A program made the position numbers and the translations under genes. The notes below the pieces were generated by a model. That model saw nothing but the letters and a program-made list of their open reading frames with translations. It was not told the DNA's origin and ran no database searches. DNA of 11,729 nt, taken from contig CATPBC010000382.1 in NCBI GenBank assembly GCA_955652195.1, forward strand, positions 1 to 11,729, read 5' to 3'. The stretch's first letter is position 1, and each line of letters opens with the position of its first letter. This DNA comes from an uncultured Xanthobacteraceae bacterium. Lineage in GTDB: Bacteria; Pseudomonadota; Alphaproteobacteria; Rhizobiales; Xanthobacteraceae. Shown here piece by piece: positions 1 through 8,886 of the stretch.

Positions 1-1716
1 GCCAACCGCATGGCCGAGCGATCGGTCGACGTCGTGCGCATCCTGATGCAGCAAGGCCACATGGCGAAGATCACGGACACAATCGACGCCGACACTGCGC
101 AATTGATCGCCGAAGAACTCGGTCACACTGTCCGGCGCGTAGCCGAGGCGGACGTCGAAGAAGGCATGTTCGACGCGCCGGATCCGGCGGAAAGCCTGCA
201 GCCGCGCGCTCCGGTTGTCACCATTATGGGCCATGTCGATCATGGCAAAACCTCGCTGCTCGATGCGATCCGCTCCACCGAGGTCGCTGCCGCAGAGGCC
301 GGCGGCATCACCCAGCATATCGGGGCGTATCAGGTGACCTCGCCCTCTGGCGGGCGAATTACCTTTATCGATACGCCTGGCCACGCCGCATTTACCGCGA
401 TGCGCGCGCGCGGCGCCAAGGTCACTGACATCGTGGTGCTCGTGGTGGCGGCCGATGACGGGGTCATGCCGCAAACAGTCGAAGCCATTCATCACGCCAA
501 AGCGGCGAAAGTTCCGATCATTGTCGCCATCAACAAAATCGACAAACCGGACGCCAAGCCGGAGCGGGTGCGCACCGAACTGCTGCAGCACGAAATTCAG
601 GTGGAATCGCTTGGCGGCGACGTCCTTGAGCTTGAAGTGTCCGCCAAGGAAAAGACCAACCTCGATAAGCTCCTCGACACCATTGCGCTGCAAGCCGAGC
701 TGCTGGAACTCAAGGCTAATCCTAACCGTCCAGCCGAAGGCACTGTGATCGAGGCGCGGCTCGACCGCGGGCGCGGTCCGGTTGCCACCGTACTCGTACA
801 GCGCGGCACCCTAAAGCCCGGCGACATCGTGGTGGCCGGCAGCGAGTGGGGCCGCGTACGCGCACTGGCCTCGGATACTGGCCATTCCGTCGTCGCGGCC
901 GGGCCGTCTATGCCGGTGGAAGTGCTCGGCTTTAACGGCACACCGGAGGCCAGTGACCGGCTGGCGGTCGTTGATACCGAAGCGCGCGCGAGAGAGATCA
1001 CGGACTATCGCGCCCGTCAGAAGCGCGAAAAGATGGCGGCGCGCCAGACCGGCATGCGTGGCTCGCTTGAGCAGATGATGAATCAGCTCAAGACCACCGG
1101 ACGCAAGGAATTCCCGCTGGTCGTCAAAGGCGACGTGCAAGGCTCGATCGAAGCCATCGTCGGGGCTCTGGAGAAACTGTCGACCGACGAAGTAGCCGCC
1201 CGCATTATCTTTGCCGGCGCTGGCGGTATCACCGAATCCGATGTTACGCTCGCGGAAGCCTCAAGCGCCGCCGTGATCGGCTTTAACGTTCGCGCCCATA
1301 AGGAGGCGCGAGACGCCGCCGAGCGTGCCGGTGTCGAAATTCGCTATTACGACATCATCTACAATCTCGTTGATGACGTAAAAAAGGCGATGTCGGGATT
1401 GCTCGCGCCGACGCTGCGCGAGACCATGCTGGGCAATGCCGTCATTCTCGAAATCTTCAAAGTGTCGAAGGTCGGCAATGTTGCGGGTTGTCGCGTCACC
1501 GATGGCACCGTCGAGCGCGGTGCCAATGTCCGGCTCATCCGCGACAGCGTGGTCGTCCACCAAGGCAAGCTGTCGCAGCTCAAACGTTTTAAGGATGACG
1601 CCCGGGAGGTTGTTGCCGGTCAGGAATGCGGCATGGCATTCGAGAATTATCATGACATGAAGGTCGGCGACATTATCGAGTGCTACCGCGTGGAGACTAT
1701 ACAGCGGACGCTTTAG
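1..1716 (+). CDS. infB: Translation initiation factor IF-2, 5'-truncated by the window edge
   Basis: IF2 is the GTPase that brings fMet-tRNA to the 30S P site and promotes 50S joining. About 571 C-terminal residues are visible, and the frame is open through base 1, so the true start lies outside the window; the ATG at base 10 is internal. The G-domain motifs are all readable: P-loop GHVDHGKT (229-252), DTPGH (370-384), NKID (532-543) and SAK (from 640). Upstream of the P-loop is the conserved IF2 pre-G segment ([17 protein letters not shown]). After the G domain come the beta-barrel domain II, the helical domain III ([11 protein letters not shown], about 1129-1161) and the C-terminal fMet-tRNA-binding domain ending near [10 protein letters not shown]. 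Alphaproteobacterial IF2 is usually 850-1000 residues, so the variable N-terminal third is missing. It heads the run infB-rbfA-truB-rpsO-pnp. Identification is secure; only the start is unknown. Confidence 0.97.
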   Translation, partial: ANRMAERSVDVVRILMQQGHMAKITDTIDADTAQLIAEELGHTVRRVAEADVEEGMFDAPDPAESLQPRAPVVTIMGHVDHGKTSLLDAIRSTEVAAAEAGGITQHIGAYQVTSPSGGRITFIDTPGHAAFTAMRARGAKVTDIVVLVVAADDGVMPQTVEAIHHAKAAKVPIIVAINKIDKPDAKPERVRTELLQHEIQVESLGGDVLELEVSAKEKTNLDKLLDTIALQAELLELKANPNRPAEGTVIEARLDRGRGPVATVLVQRGTLKPGDIVVAGSEWGRVRALASDTGHSVVAAGPSMPVEVLGFNGTPEASDRLAVVDTEARAREITDYRARQKREKMAARQTGMRGSLEQMMNQLKTTGRKEFPLVVKGDVQGSIEAIVGALEKLSTDEVAARIIFAGAGGITESDVTLAEASSAAVIGFNVRAHKEARDAAERAGVEIRYYDIIYNLVDDVKKAMSGLLAPTLRETMLGNAVILEIFKVSKVGNVAGCRVTDGTVERGANVRLIRDSVVVHQGKLSQLKRFKDDAREVVAGQECGMAFENYHDMKVGDIIECYRVETIQRTL

Positions 1717-1781
1717 CGGCCGCCCTGCCCCGCTTCGTGCCGGGTGTCTGCGCCTCAATTTTCACGGCGACCGAAACGCGG

Positions 1782-1803
1782 ATGGCCGCGGCAAAGCGGC
1801 CAT
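1782..1803 (+). other. GC-rich hairpin in the infB-rbfA spacer
   Basis: In the 113-base gap between infB and rbfA, ATGGCCGC (1782-1789) and GCGGCCAT (1796-1803) are perfect reverse complements around the 6-base loop GGCAAA. No T-run follows, so it is not a standard intrinsic terminator. It sits 26 bases before the rbfA start. It could be an RNA-processing or stability element in the operon transcript, but the sequence alone does not assign a role. The rest of the spacer shows nothing recognisable. Confidence 0.4.
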
Positions 1804-1829
1804 GAGCGAAATTAATCTGGATTTGACTG

Positions 1830-2240
1830 ATGACGCGCCGCCAGCATCGCGATCAACCGGCCGGAGTCTCGCAGCGGCAGTTGCGTGTTGGCGAACTGAT
1901 CCGCCACGAACTCGCCGACTTGCTAGCGCGCGGCGAGGTTCATGATCCGGTCATCGAAGGTCACATGATCACGGTGCCCGAGGTTCGCGTTAGCGCCGAT
2001 CTGCGATTGGCGACCATTTACGTCATGCCGCTTGGCGGGCGCGACGCGAAGGAAGTGATCGATGCGCTGGAGCGTAACAGCCGCTACGTCCGGGGCGAGA
2101 TCGCGCGGCGCGTTAACCTCAAATTTGCACCTGAAATCAGATTTCGCATCGACGAGCGATTCGAGGAAGCAGAACGGATCGAGAAGCTTTTGCGAACGCC
2201 AGCGGTCCAACGCGACCTGAGAAGCCGCAACGACGAATAA
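1830..2240 (+). CDS. rbfA: 30S ribosome-binding factor A
   Basis: RbfA is a small KH-fold protein that binds the immature 30S subunit near 16S rRNA helix 1 and supports late maturation and cold adaptation. The 136-residue product shows the family pattern: [19 protein letters not shown] near the N-terminus, the central [23 protein letters not shown] strand-helix region, and the [19 protein letters not shown]-terminal helix. Alphaproteobacterial RbfA runs about 130-150 residues, so it is full length. The ATG at 1830 has only a weak purine tract upstream; the ATG at 1802 is out of frame. It lies 113 bases after infB and 86 before truB, the usual order, so it is probably co-transcribed. The last base of its TAA stop is also the A of an ATG (2240) in the truB frame. 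Confidence 0.95.
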   Translation: MTRRQHRDQPAGVSQRQLRVGELIRHELADLLARGEVHDPVIEGHMITVPEVRVSADLRLATIYVMPLGGRDAKEVIDALERNSRYVRGEIARRVNLKFAPEIRFRIDERFEEAERIEKLLRTPAVQRDLRSRNDE

Positions 2241-2326
2241 TGAGCAGCCCGAACGATTGTCCACGCAATTCCCGCGCAGTTTGCGACATCCGAAGCACGG
2301 TGTCCTAGGATTATGGTTTACCAAGA

Positions 2327-3352
2327 ATGAATGCGCAGATCGGACCCCTCGGAAGTCGTCCGGACGGTGATGCGGGCGTTTCGCAACCTGCCCGCGCCAA
2401 GAGGCAAAAGCGCGATATTCACGGCTGGCTCGTTCTCGACAAACCTATCGGCATGACCTCGACCCATGCCGTTTCCGTCATCAAACATCTGTTCGCGGCG
2501 CGGCGCGCCGGCCATGCGGGAACACTTGATCCGCTGGCTTCGGGATGCCTGCCAATCGCGCTCGGCGAGGCAACCAAGACCGTGCCGTTCGTCGTTGACG
2601 GGCGAAAGACCTATCGGTTCGCGATTAGCTGGGGCGAGGAGCGGGATACCGACGATGCCGAGGGCCGAGTGGTTGCAGCGAGCGATAACCGTCCGGATCG
2701 AGCGGCCCTTGAGTCGATATTGGCGCGCTTTACCGGCAATATCGAGCAGGTGCCGCCGCGCTTCTCGGCGGTGAAACTCGGTGGCGAGCGCGCCTACGAT
2801 TTGGCGCGTGACGGTGAAGCGGTCGAACTGGCGGCCCGGACGGTGGTGATTCATCGCCTAGCATTGGGGGAAATCCCCGACCCCGACCATGCCGTGCTGA
2901 CCGCCGAATGCGGCAAGGGAACTTACATCCGCTCGCTGGCACGCGACCTTGGCCGGGCGCTGGGCGTATTTGGCCACGTCTCTAGCCTACGCCGGGACCG
3001 CGTTGGACCGTTCGGCGAGGCCGACATGATACCCCTGGAACAAGTGAAGTCTTTGTGCCATAGAGCGGCCACCGGCGAGGGACACTTCGCCGACGCGCTC
3101 CTGCCGATTGAGACCGCGCTGGACGACATCCCGGCGCTGGCCGTAAGCCCGGCAGACGCGGCAAGGCTCCAGAGGGGTCAAGCCGTATTATTGCGCGGAC
3201 GGGACGCTCCCATAGTCCGCGGCGTGGTTCAGGTCGCTTCCGGCGGTCAATTGATAGCCATTGCCGAGGTCGAACGGGGCGAGATCATTCCCCGACGCGT
3301 GTTCAATTTAGCCGGCATCGCTGGTCGAGCCGGCAGAGATAAAGGTTGGTGA
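2327..3352 (+). CDS. truB: tRNA pseudouridine(55) synthase TruB
   Basis: TruB isomerises U55 to pseudouridine in the T-psi-C loop of nearly all tRNAs and acts as a tRNA folding chaperone. The 341-residue product has the N-terminal DIHGWLVLDKPIGMTS block. The catalytic-motif region follows, GHAGTLDPLASG, with the nucleophilic aspartate at residue 68. Next come the KTYRF strand, the PPRFSAVKLGGERAYDLAR substrate-binding segment, and the GTYIRSLARDLG motif near residues 200-212. A C-terminal domain (about 245-330) resembles the TruB C-terminal RNA-binding module. The first 30 residues are low in conservation, as usual in this group. The ATG at 2327 has no good ribosome-binding site: AGGA at 2307-2310 lies 16 bases away. 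An in-frame ATG at 2240 is cut off by TAG at 2306. The gene ends 3 bases before rpsO, so the two are translationally close. Confidence 0.95.
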   Translation: MNAQIGPLGSRPDGDAGVSQPARAKRQKRDIHGWLVLDKPIGMTSTHAVSVIKHLFAARRAGHAGTLDPLASGCLPIALGEATKTVPFVVDGRKTYRFAISWGEERDTDDAEGRVVAASDNRPDRAALESILARFTGNIEQVPPRFSAVKLGGERAYDLARDGEAVELAARTVVIHRLALGEIPDPDHAVLTAECGKGTYIRSLARDLGRALGVFGHVSSLRRDRVGPFGEADMIPLEQVKSLCHRAATGEGHFADALLPIETALDDIPALAVSPADAARLQRGQAVLLRGRDAPIVRGVVQVASGGQLIAIAEVERGEIIPRRVFNLAGIAGRAGRDKGW

Positions 3353-3355
3353 ACG
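3300..3355 (+). promoter_or_regulatory. Putative rpsO leader structure (candidate S15 autoregulatory site) with RBS
   Basis: Four nested pairings fold this stretch, which spans the end of truB and the rpsO ribosome-binding site. The outer stem TGTTCA/TGAACG (3300-3305 with 3350-3355, one G-U pair) abuts the rpsO ATG at 3356. TTTA (3307-3310) pairs with TAAA (3340-3343), which overlaps the Shine-Dalgarno AAAGG at 3341-3345. GCCGGC (3311-3316) pairs with GCCGGC (3329-3334). TCG (3318-3320) pairs with CGA (3326-3328), closing the loop CTGGT. The fold would hide the RBS. S15 represses its own mRNA through structured leaders in several bacteria, including alphaproteobacteria. That this is such a leader is inference from position and pairing; no covariation was tested. 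Confidence 0.45.
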
Positions 3356-3625
3356 ATGTCGATAACGACCGCGCGTAAAGCGGAGCTTATCAAAACTTAT
3401 GCCGTCAAATCCGACGATACCGGTTCGCCCGAGGTGCAGGTTGCGCTGCTTTCGGAGCGTATCAACGATTTGACGGAGCACTTCAAGACGCATGTTAAGG
3501 ACAACCACTCGCGGCGCGGGCTGTTGAAGCTCGTGTCGCAGCGCCGCCAGATTTTGGACTATCTCCGGCGCACCGACGATGCGCGTTACAAGGAGCTAAT
3601 CGAGCGACTTGGCATTCGTCGTTGA
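3356..3625 (+). CDS. rpsO: 30S ribosomal protein S15
   Basis: S15 is a primary 16S rRNA-binding protein that organises the central-domain junction of helices 20-22 and contributes to a bridge with the 50S subunit. The 89-residue product has the normal family length and motifs: a start of [26 protein letters not shown] at about 22-35, the [22 protein letters not shown] core at about 49-70, and the terminal [17 protein letters not shown] at 3341-3345 lies 10 bases before the ATG and inside the truB coding region, supporting this start and close coupling to truB. The gene is followed by a 243-base structured spacer before pnp, the same neighbour as in many bacteria. Confidence 0.98.
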   Translation: MSITTARKAELIKTYAVKSDDTGSPEVQVALLSERINDLTEHFKTHVKDNHSRRGLLKLVSQRRQILDYLRRTDDARYKELIERLGIRR

Positions 3626-3868
3626 CGAAATTCGCGCGCGGAAGGAGCCCGCGTGCTCGGCGGCGCAATGATGCGCCCGCCATTACCCGGCAGTGAAACT
3701 GCCGATTCCTTGGACGGGACTATGCCCGTTCGTATGCAAGCAAGGTCCGAAGGCCATGGCAGGATCGCCGGACGCTGAAGATAGACCGCAGCGCTGCTGC
3801 GGCGACAGTGTCTCGCCGTCTTGCTCTTGGCTTTCGCACTTTCGCGAAAACCATGAAAGACAACCGCA
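3626..3868 (+). promoter_or_regulatory. Structured rpsO-pnp intercistronic region
   Basis: This spacer contains a series of short hairpins. GCGCGCGG/CCGCGTGC (3634-3641 with 3649-3656, one G-U) lies 8 bases after the rpsO stop. An ATGA-loop hairpin with a bulged C (3659-3667 with 3672-3681) follows. CGGCAGT/ACTGCCG (3688-3694 with 3698-3704) has a GAA loop. ACGGG/CCCGT pairs at 3714-3718 with 3725-3729. CCGCAGC/GCTGCGG pairs at 3786-3792 with 3796-3802. TTTCGC/GCGAAA (3832-3837 with 3844-3849) ends 19 bases before the pnp ATG. None is followed by a clear T-run, so I see no intrinsic rpsO terminator. In E. coli, RNase III cuts a stem in the pnp leader and PNPase then represses its own mRNA; these hairpins could do similar work, which is inference. 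No convincing promoter was seen. Confidence 0.5.
3653..3778 (+). CDS. Candidate small ORF, 41 residues, unrecognised
   Basis: A GTG-started frame of 41 codons plus TGA lies wholly within the rpsO-pnp spacer. Its main support is a perfect AAGGAG at 3642-3647, exactly 5 bases before the GTG. The product begins MLGGAMMRPPLPGSE and ends HGRIAGR. It shows no signal peptide, membrane segment or known motif. The Shine-Dalgarno occupies the loop of the first hairpin after rpsO, and the GTG lies inside that hairpin's 3' arm, so translation could depend on structure. It may equally be a chance frame in a structured leader: codon use is mixed (TTA, AGG and TTG occur). I do not assign a function. Confidence 0.2.
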   Translation: MLGGAMMRPPLPGSETADSLDGTMPVRMQARSEGHGRIAGR

Positions 3869-6040
<2,172 letters not shown>

Positions 6041-6067
6041 GCTGCAGCTTTCAATCCAACGAGGATG

Positions 6068-6098
6068 AAGAGCGGCGTTCTCGGACGCCGCTCTTTTT
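6068..6098 (+). terminator. Intrinsic terminator after pnp
   Basis: A perfect 11-base stem, AAGAGCGGCGT (6068-6078) with ACGCCGCTCTT (6085-6095), encloses the loop TCTCGG. The stem end runs into TTTTT (6094-6098). It lies 27 bases after the pnp stop and before the convergent macro-domain gene, so it closes the operon. On the opposite strand the stem is followed by CATCCTC, so it would be a weaker stop for the leftward genes. Confidence 0.92.
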
Positions 6099-6109
6099 AC
6101 TTGCGCTCT

Positions 6110-6682
6110 TTAGCTCAGACCAAGGTCTGCGAACGCGGCGACATGATGATCGGCTGCGCCTTGGGCGAAGCAGCAAAATGCGACATAGCTGATGCCGCGG
6201 TCCGCGGACGCCAATTCCGCCGCCACCGTACCAACGGCGATGCGCGCGGCGCGATCTGCCGGGAACCCATAGACACCGGTCGATATCGCCGGGAAGGCGA
6301 TCGATCCGAGCCGATGTTTGCCAGCAAGATCGAGCGCCGTGCGGTAACAGGAGGCGAGCAGCTCGTCCTCCCCCGCCGCGCCGCCGCGCCAGACCGGGCC
6401 GACGGCATGGATCACGTGCTTGGCCGGCAACCGATAGCCCCGGGTGATTTTGGCGGAGCCGGTTTCACAACCGCCAAGGGTTCGGCATTCGGCAAGTAAA
6501 TCCGGGCCGGCGGCGCGGTGAATGGCGCCATCTACGCCGCCGCCGCCGAGCAAACTGCGGTTCGCCGCATTGACAATGGTATCGGCGGTCAGCGTCGTGA
6601 TGTCGGCCATGCAGACATCAAGCCGCGCCGCACCGACGACAGCGGTGATGAGCGGCGAGACAGCTGGGATGGCGGCGGACAT
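6110..6682 (-). CDS. Macro-domain protein, likely O-acetyl-ADP-ribose deacetylase / ADP-ribose hydrolase
   Basis: Macro domains bind ADP-ribose. The MacroD/YmdB-type branch hydrolyses O-acetyl-ADP-ribose and can remove mono-ADP-ribose from proteins. The 190-residue product is essentially one macro domain: [16 protein letters not shown] (NAAN at 38-41), [14 protein letters not shown] (46-59), then [14 protein letters not shown] (88-101), and [11 protein letters not shown] (131-141). The glycine-rich loop with Asp51 and the ISTGVYG phosphate-binding loop are both intact, so it should be active. Length fits the family. The Met at residue 25 lies inside the first strand, so the upstream ATG at 6682, with AGGCG 5 bases before it, is preferred. 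It starts 32 bases after the patatin gene on the same strand, suggesting co-transcription. It converges on pnp. The exact substrate cannot be read from sequence. Confidence 0.9.
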   Translation of the reverse strand: MSAAIPAVSPLITAVVGAARLDVCMADITTLTADTIVNAANRSLLGGGGVDGAIHRAAGPDLLAECRTLGGCETGSAKITRGYRLPAKHVIHAVGPVWRGGAAGEDELLASCYRTALDLAGKHRLGSIAFPAISTGVYGFPADRAARIAVGTVAAELASADRGISYVAFCCFAQGAADHHVAAFADLGLS

Positions 6683-6714
6683 GGTCGCCTATTTAAGACA
6701 TGGCCGCCAATTTA

Positions 6715-7809
6715 TCACGCCCACTCGGCTTGCGCCTCGGCGCGCAGGTCGACCGTGCTTTTTACCCCGATATCGTCAAAGTGCTCGTCGAGGAACCGGC
6801 GCGCCGCGCGCTTTCCGCTGACGTGGAGCATGTCGAAAAAATCGTAATCGGTCGAAAGCTTGCTGAATGCGTCGAAGTGCGTGCCGAAGCGATCGAGCAC
6901 GATGCGGTGAATGTTGATGCGCCGATATTGTCCCGGCCCGATGCCGCGCGGCAACTTGCCTTGATCGATTAGGCGCGCCACGAAGTCGATGGCGCGATAT
7001 TCGCCGATCAGCGACGAGTTGAAGGTGATTTCGTTGATACGGTTCATGATCTCGCTCGACGACATCGGCGTCGCTTGCCGAACCAGCGGATTGATTTGAA
7101 CCACAAGCACGTCTTCCGTTGCTGTCGTGCGGAAGAACGGAAAGATCACCGGATTGCCGAGATAACCGCCGTCCCAATAGGGTACGCCATCGATTTCGAC
7201 AGCACGAAATAGCAGCGGCAGACAGGCCGACGCCATAACCGCATCGGCGGTGATTTTGTCGCGCGAAAAAATCCGTACTCGGCCGGTCTGCACATTGGTG
7301 GCTGAAATGAAGAGTTGCAAATCGGTATCGGCGCGCAGCTTTTCGAAATCAACAAAGCGCTCGATCAGATCCTTCAGCGGATTGATGTTGAGAGGGTTGA
7401 CATCGTACGGCGAAAAATAACGCGATAGAGCGTTGAACCAGGCCTGAGCGGGCGTGCCCTCGAGCGGCGTGAACGACAGCAGCCGCTCCACCACCGCGCG
7501 CTGCAGCACCGGCAGATTGCCGTTGCTCGACGCCGAACGCCAGAAATCGGCAAGCCGCTTCTGCGCCTCCTCGCGGCCGCCGCGGCACAGGCCATCTGCG
7601 AGCATGACGGCATTCATCGCTCCCGCCGAAGTGCCCGAAATGCCTTCGATGCTAAGCCGTTCATCGCTCAGAATTTGATCGAGCACGCCCCAGGTAAAGG
7701 CGCCATGCGCGCCGCCGCCCTGCAGCGCAAGATTGATGCGCTTTGTGGTGGACGAGGCTTTTTGCTCCGCCGCGCGCGTAGGCAGCAGTGAAGCCAAAAT
7801 GTTTTTCAT
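6715..7809 (-). CDS. Patatin-like phospholipase / serine esterase
   Basis: Patatin-family enzymes hydrolyse acyl esters with a Ser-Asp dyad. The 364-residue product shows all three signatures: oxyanion-hole GGGAHG at 31-36, nucleophile elbow GTSAG at 59-63 (Ser61), and DGG at 213-215 (Asp213). The patatin domain spans about 25-225. A roughly 130-residue C-terminal part with NRINEITFNSSLIGEYRA and RFLDEHFDDIG probably corresponds to the C-terminal extension (DUF3734-type) seen in alphaproteobacterial patatins; this is from memory. No signal peptide or membrane segment is visible, so a cytoplasmic enzyme is likely. The ATG at 7809 has AGGA 9 bases upstream. It lies 137 bases downstream of bdhA and 32 upstream of the macro gene. 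Its substrate is unknown; a phospholipid, lipid ester or hydroxybutyrate ester are all possible. Confidence 0.9.
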   Translation of the reverse strand: MKNILASLLPTRAAEQKASSTTKRINLALQGGGAHGAFTWGVLDQILSDERLSIEGISGTSAGAMNAVMLADGLCRGGREEAQKRLADFWRSASSNGNLPVLQRAVVERLLSFTPLEGTPAQAWFNALSRYFSPYDVNPLNINPLKDLIERFVDFEKLRADTDLQLFISATNVQTGRVRIFSRDKITADAVMASACLPLLFRAVEIDGVPYWDGGYLGNPVIFPFFRTTATEDVLVVQINPLVRQATPMSSSEIMNRINEITFNSSLIGEYRAIDFVARLIDQGKLPRGIGPGQYRRINIHRIVLDRFGTHFDAFSKLSTDYDFFDMLHVSGKRAARRFLDEHFDDIGVKSTVDLRAEAQAEWA

Positions 7810-7946
7810 TGCGGGAGATCCTGTTCAATCTCGGTCAACGGAGGCTGCTAGCCGGGCAAAAAATTCGATTAGGTTCGCGTGATCGGATTATTGTCGCCTC
7901 CTACGCCGCCGCGAACCCCCGACGCCTCACATCCCGAAGCGACATT

Positions 7947-8729
7947 TCATTCCGCCGTCCAGCCGCCGTCGATCGAGAGATTCGCCCCGGTAATCGATTT
8001 CGCAGCGTCGGAGCAAAGATAGACGGCGAGGTCGGCAACCTCCTCGACAGTCACGAACTCTTTGGTCGGCTGCGCCGCCAACAGCACGTCGCGCTTGACC
8101 TGCTCTTCGGTCATGCCGCGGGCTTTGGCGGTGTCGGGGATCTGCTTCTCAACCAGCGGCGTCCATACGTAGCCGGGGCTGATGCAATTGCACGTGACGC
8201 CGAAGGTCGCAAGCTCGAGCGCGACTGTCTTGGTCAGTCCGGCAAGACCGTGCTTGGCGGAGACATAGGCGACCTTGAACGGCGAGGCGACGAGCGAATG
8301 CGCCGACGCTGTGTTGATGATGCGCCCCCATTTGCGCGATTTCATTCCCGGCACGGCAGCACGGACGGCATGAAAAGCCGATGACAAATTGATCGCGATG
8401 ATCTGGTCCCATTTCTCGACCGGAAACTCCTCGATCGGTGAGACGAATTGAATACCGGCATTGTTAACGAGGATGTCCAGCGAGCCGAACGTCTGGTCGC
8501 TGGTGCGAACCATCTCCGTAATCTCAGGCGCCTTGGACATATCGGCGGGCGAGTAGATCGCCCTGACCTTGAATTCCTTCTCGATTGCCGCACGTTCTTT
8601 CTCGATTGCGTCTTTGTCGCCAAAGCCGTTGATGGTGATATTGGCGCCCTGGGCGGCGAGCGCGCGGGCGATCGCGAGGCCAATGCCGGACGTAGAGCCG
8701 GTTACCAGCGCTGATTTTCCTTGCAACAT
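7947..8729 (-). CDS. bdhA: D-3-hydroxybutyrate dehydrogenase (SDR family)
   Basis: This cytoplasmic NAD-dependent enzyme interconverts D-3-hydroxybutyrate and acetoacetate (EC 1.1.1.30), a step in using polyhydroxybutyrate (PHB) monomers. The 260-residue product is a classical short-chain dehydrogenase: TGSTSGIG cofactor loop at 10-17, NNAG at 89-92, and the catalytic tetrad Asn114, Ser142, Tyr155, Lys159 (YVSAK). Gln94, His144, Lys152 and Gln196 are also present. In the Pseudomonas enzyme structures, as I recall, these positions hold the substrate carboxylate, which favours this assignment over a generic SDR. The C-terminus DGGWTAE fits the family. The ATG at 8729 is preceded by GGGGA at a suitable distance. 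It is divergent from the zur-like gene and heads the leftward set bdhA-patatin-macro. The symbol hbdH is also used. Confidence 0.93.
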   Translation of the reverse strand: MLQGKSALVTGSTSGIGLAIARALAAQGANITINGFGDKDAIEKERAAIEKEFKVRAIYSPADMSKAPEITEMVRTSDQTFGSLDILVNNAGIQFVSPIEEFPVEKWDQIIAINLSSAFHAVRAAVPGMKSRKWGRIINTASAHSLVASPFKVAYVSAKHGLAGLTKTVALELATFGVTCNCISPGYVWTPLVEKQIPDTAKARGMTEEQVKRDVLLAAQPTKEFVTVEEVADLAVYLCSDAAKSITGANLSIDGGWTAE

Positions 8730-8797
8730 GTGGGTCCCCGATTGTTGAGGCGCCGTCGACGACAGCTAAGGTGTTTACAAGGAATGTGGGGCGCTTT

Positions 8798-8811
8798 TTG
8801 CTGCAGTGCAA
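8798..8811 (-). promoter_or_regulatory. TGC/GCA-rich candidate operator upstream of bdhA
   Basis: The + strand reads TTGCTGCAGTGCAA here, with two TGCA units at 8802-8805 and 8807-8810, flanked by TTGC and GCAA. It lies 69 bases upstream of the bdhA start codon. On the bdhA strand TTGCAC within it could serve as a -35 hexamer, with a poor CACATT 17 bases on. TGC/GCA-rich sites are described for PhaR-type regulators of PHB genes in alphaproteobacteria, which would suit a hydroxybutyrate dehydrogenase. The match is by eye and no phaR gene is in the window. Confidence 0.3.
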
Positions 8812-8886
8812 CATGAAACTTGGGCGCTTTAGCCGCTTTTTCTTGGCCTTCCCTTCCGGGTTGGCTTTTTTCGATTGGGCAGCGAT

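Noticed and set aside
2313..2330. Mini-frame of five codons whose TGA overlaps the truB ATG
   Set aside because: The AGGA before it is only 2 bases from the ATG, too close to work, and five codons can arise by chance.
6116..6129. Dyad CAGACC-AA-GGTCTG at the 3' end of the macro-domain gene
   Set aside because: Lies inside coding sequence, has too small a loop for an RNA hairpin, and nothing nearby suggests a binding site.
6065..6499. 144-codon + strand frame opposite the macro-domain gene
   Set aside because: It begins within the pnp terminator region and runs antisense to a clear macro domain; the product has no recognisable family features.
7810..7946. Possible terminator or promoter between bdhA and the patatin gene
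   Set aside because: A run of six Ts on the - strand is preceded only by a 4-base CGAT/ATCG pairing; no convincing terminator or promoter hexamers were seen.
7788..8384. 198-codon + strand frame across the patatin start and bdhA
   Set aside because: Antisense to two well-supported enzymes, Arg-rich, and without a plausible ribosome-binding site.
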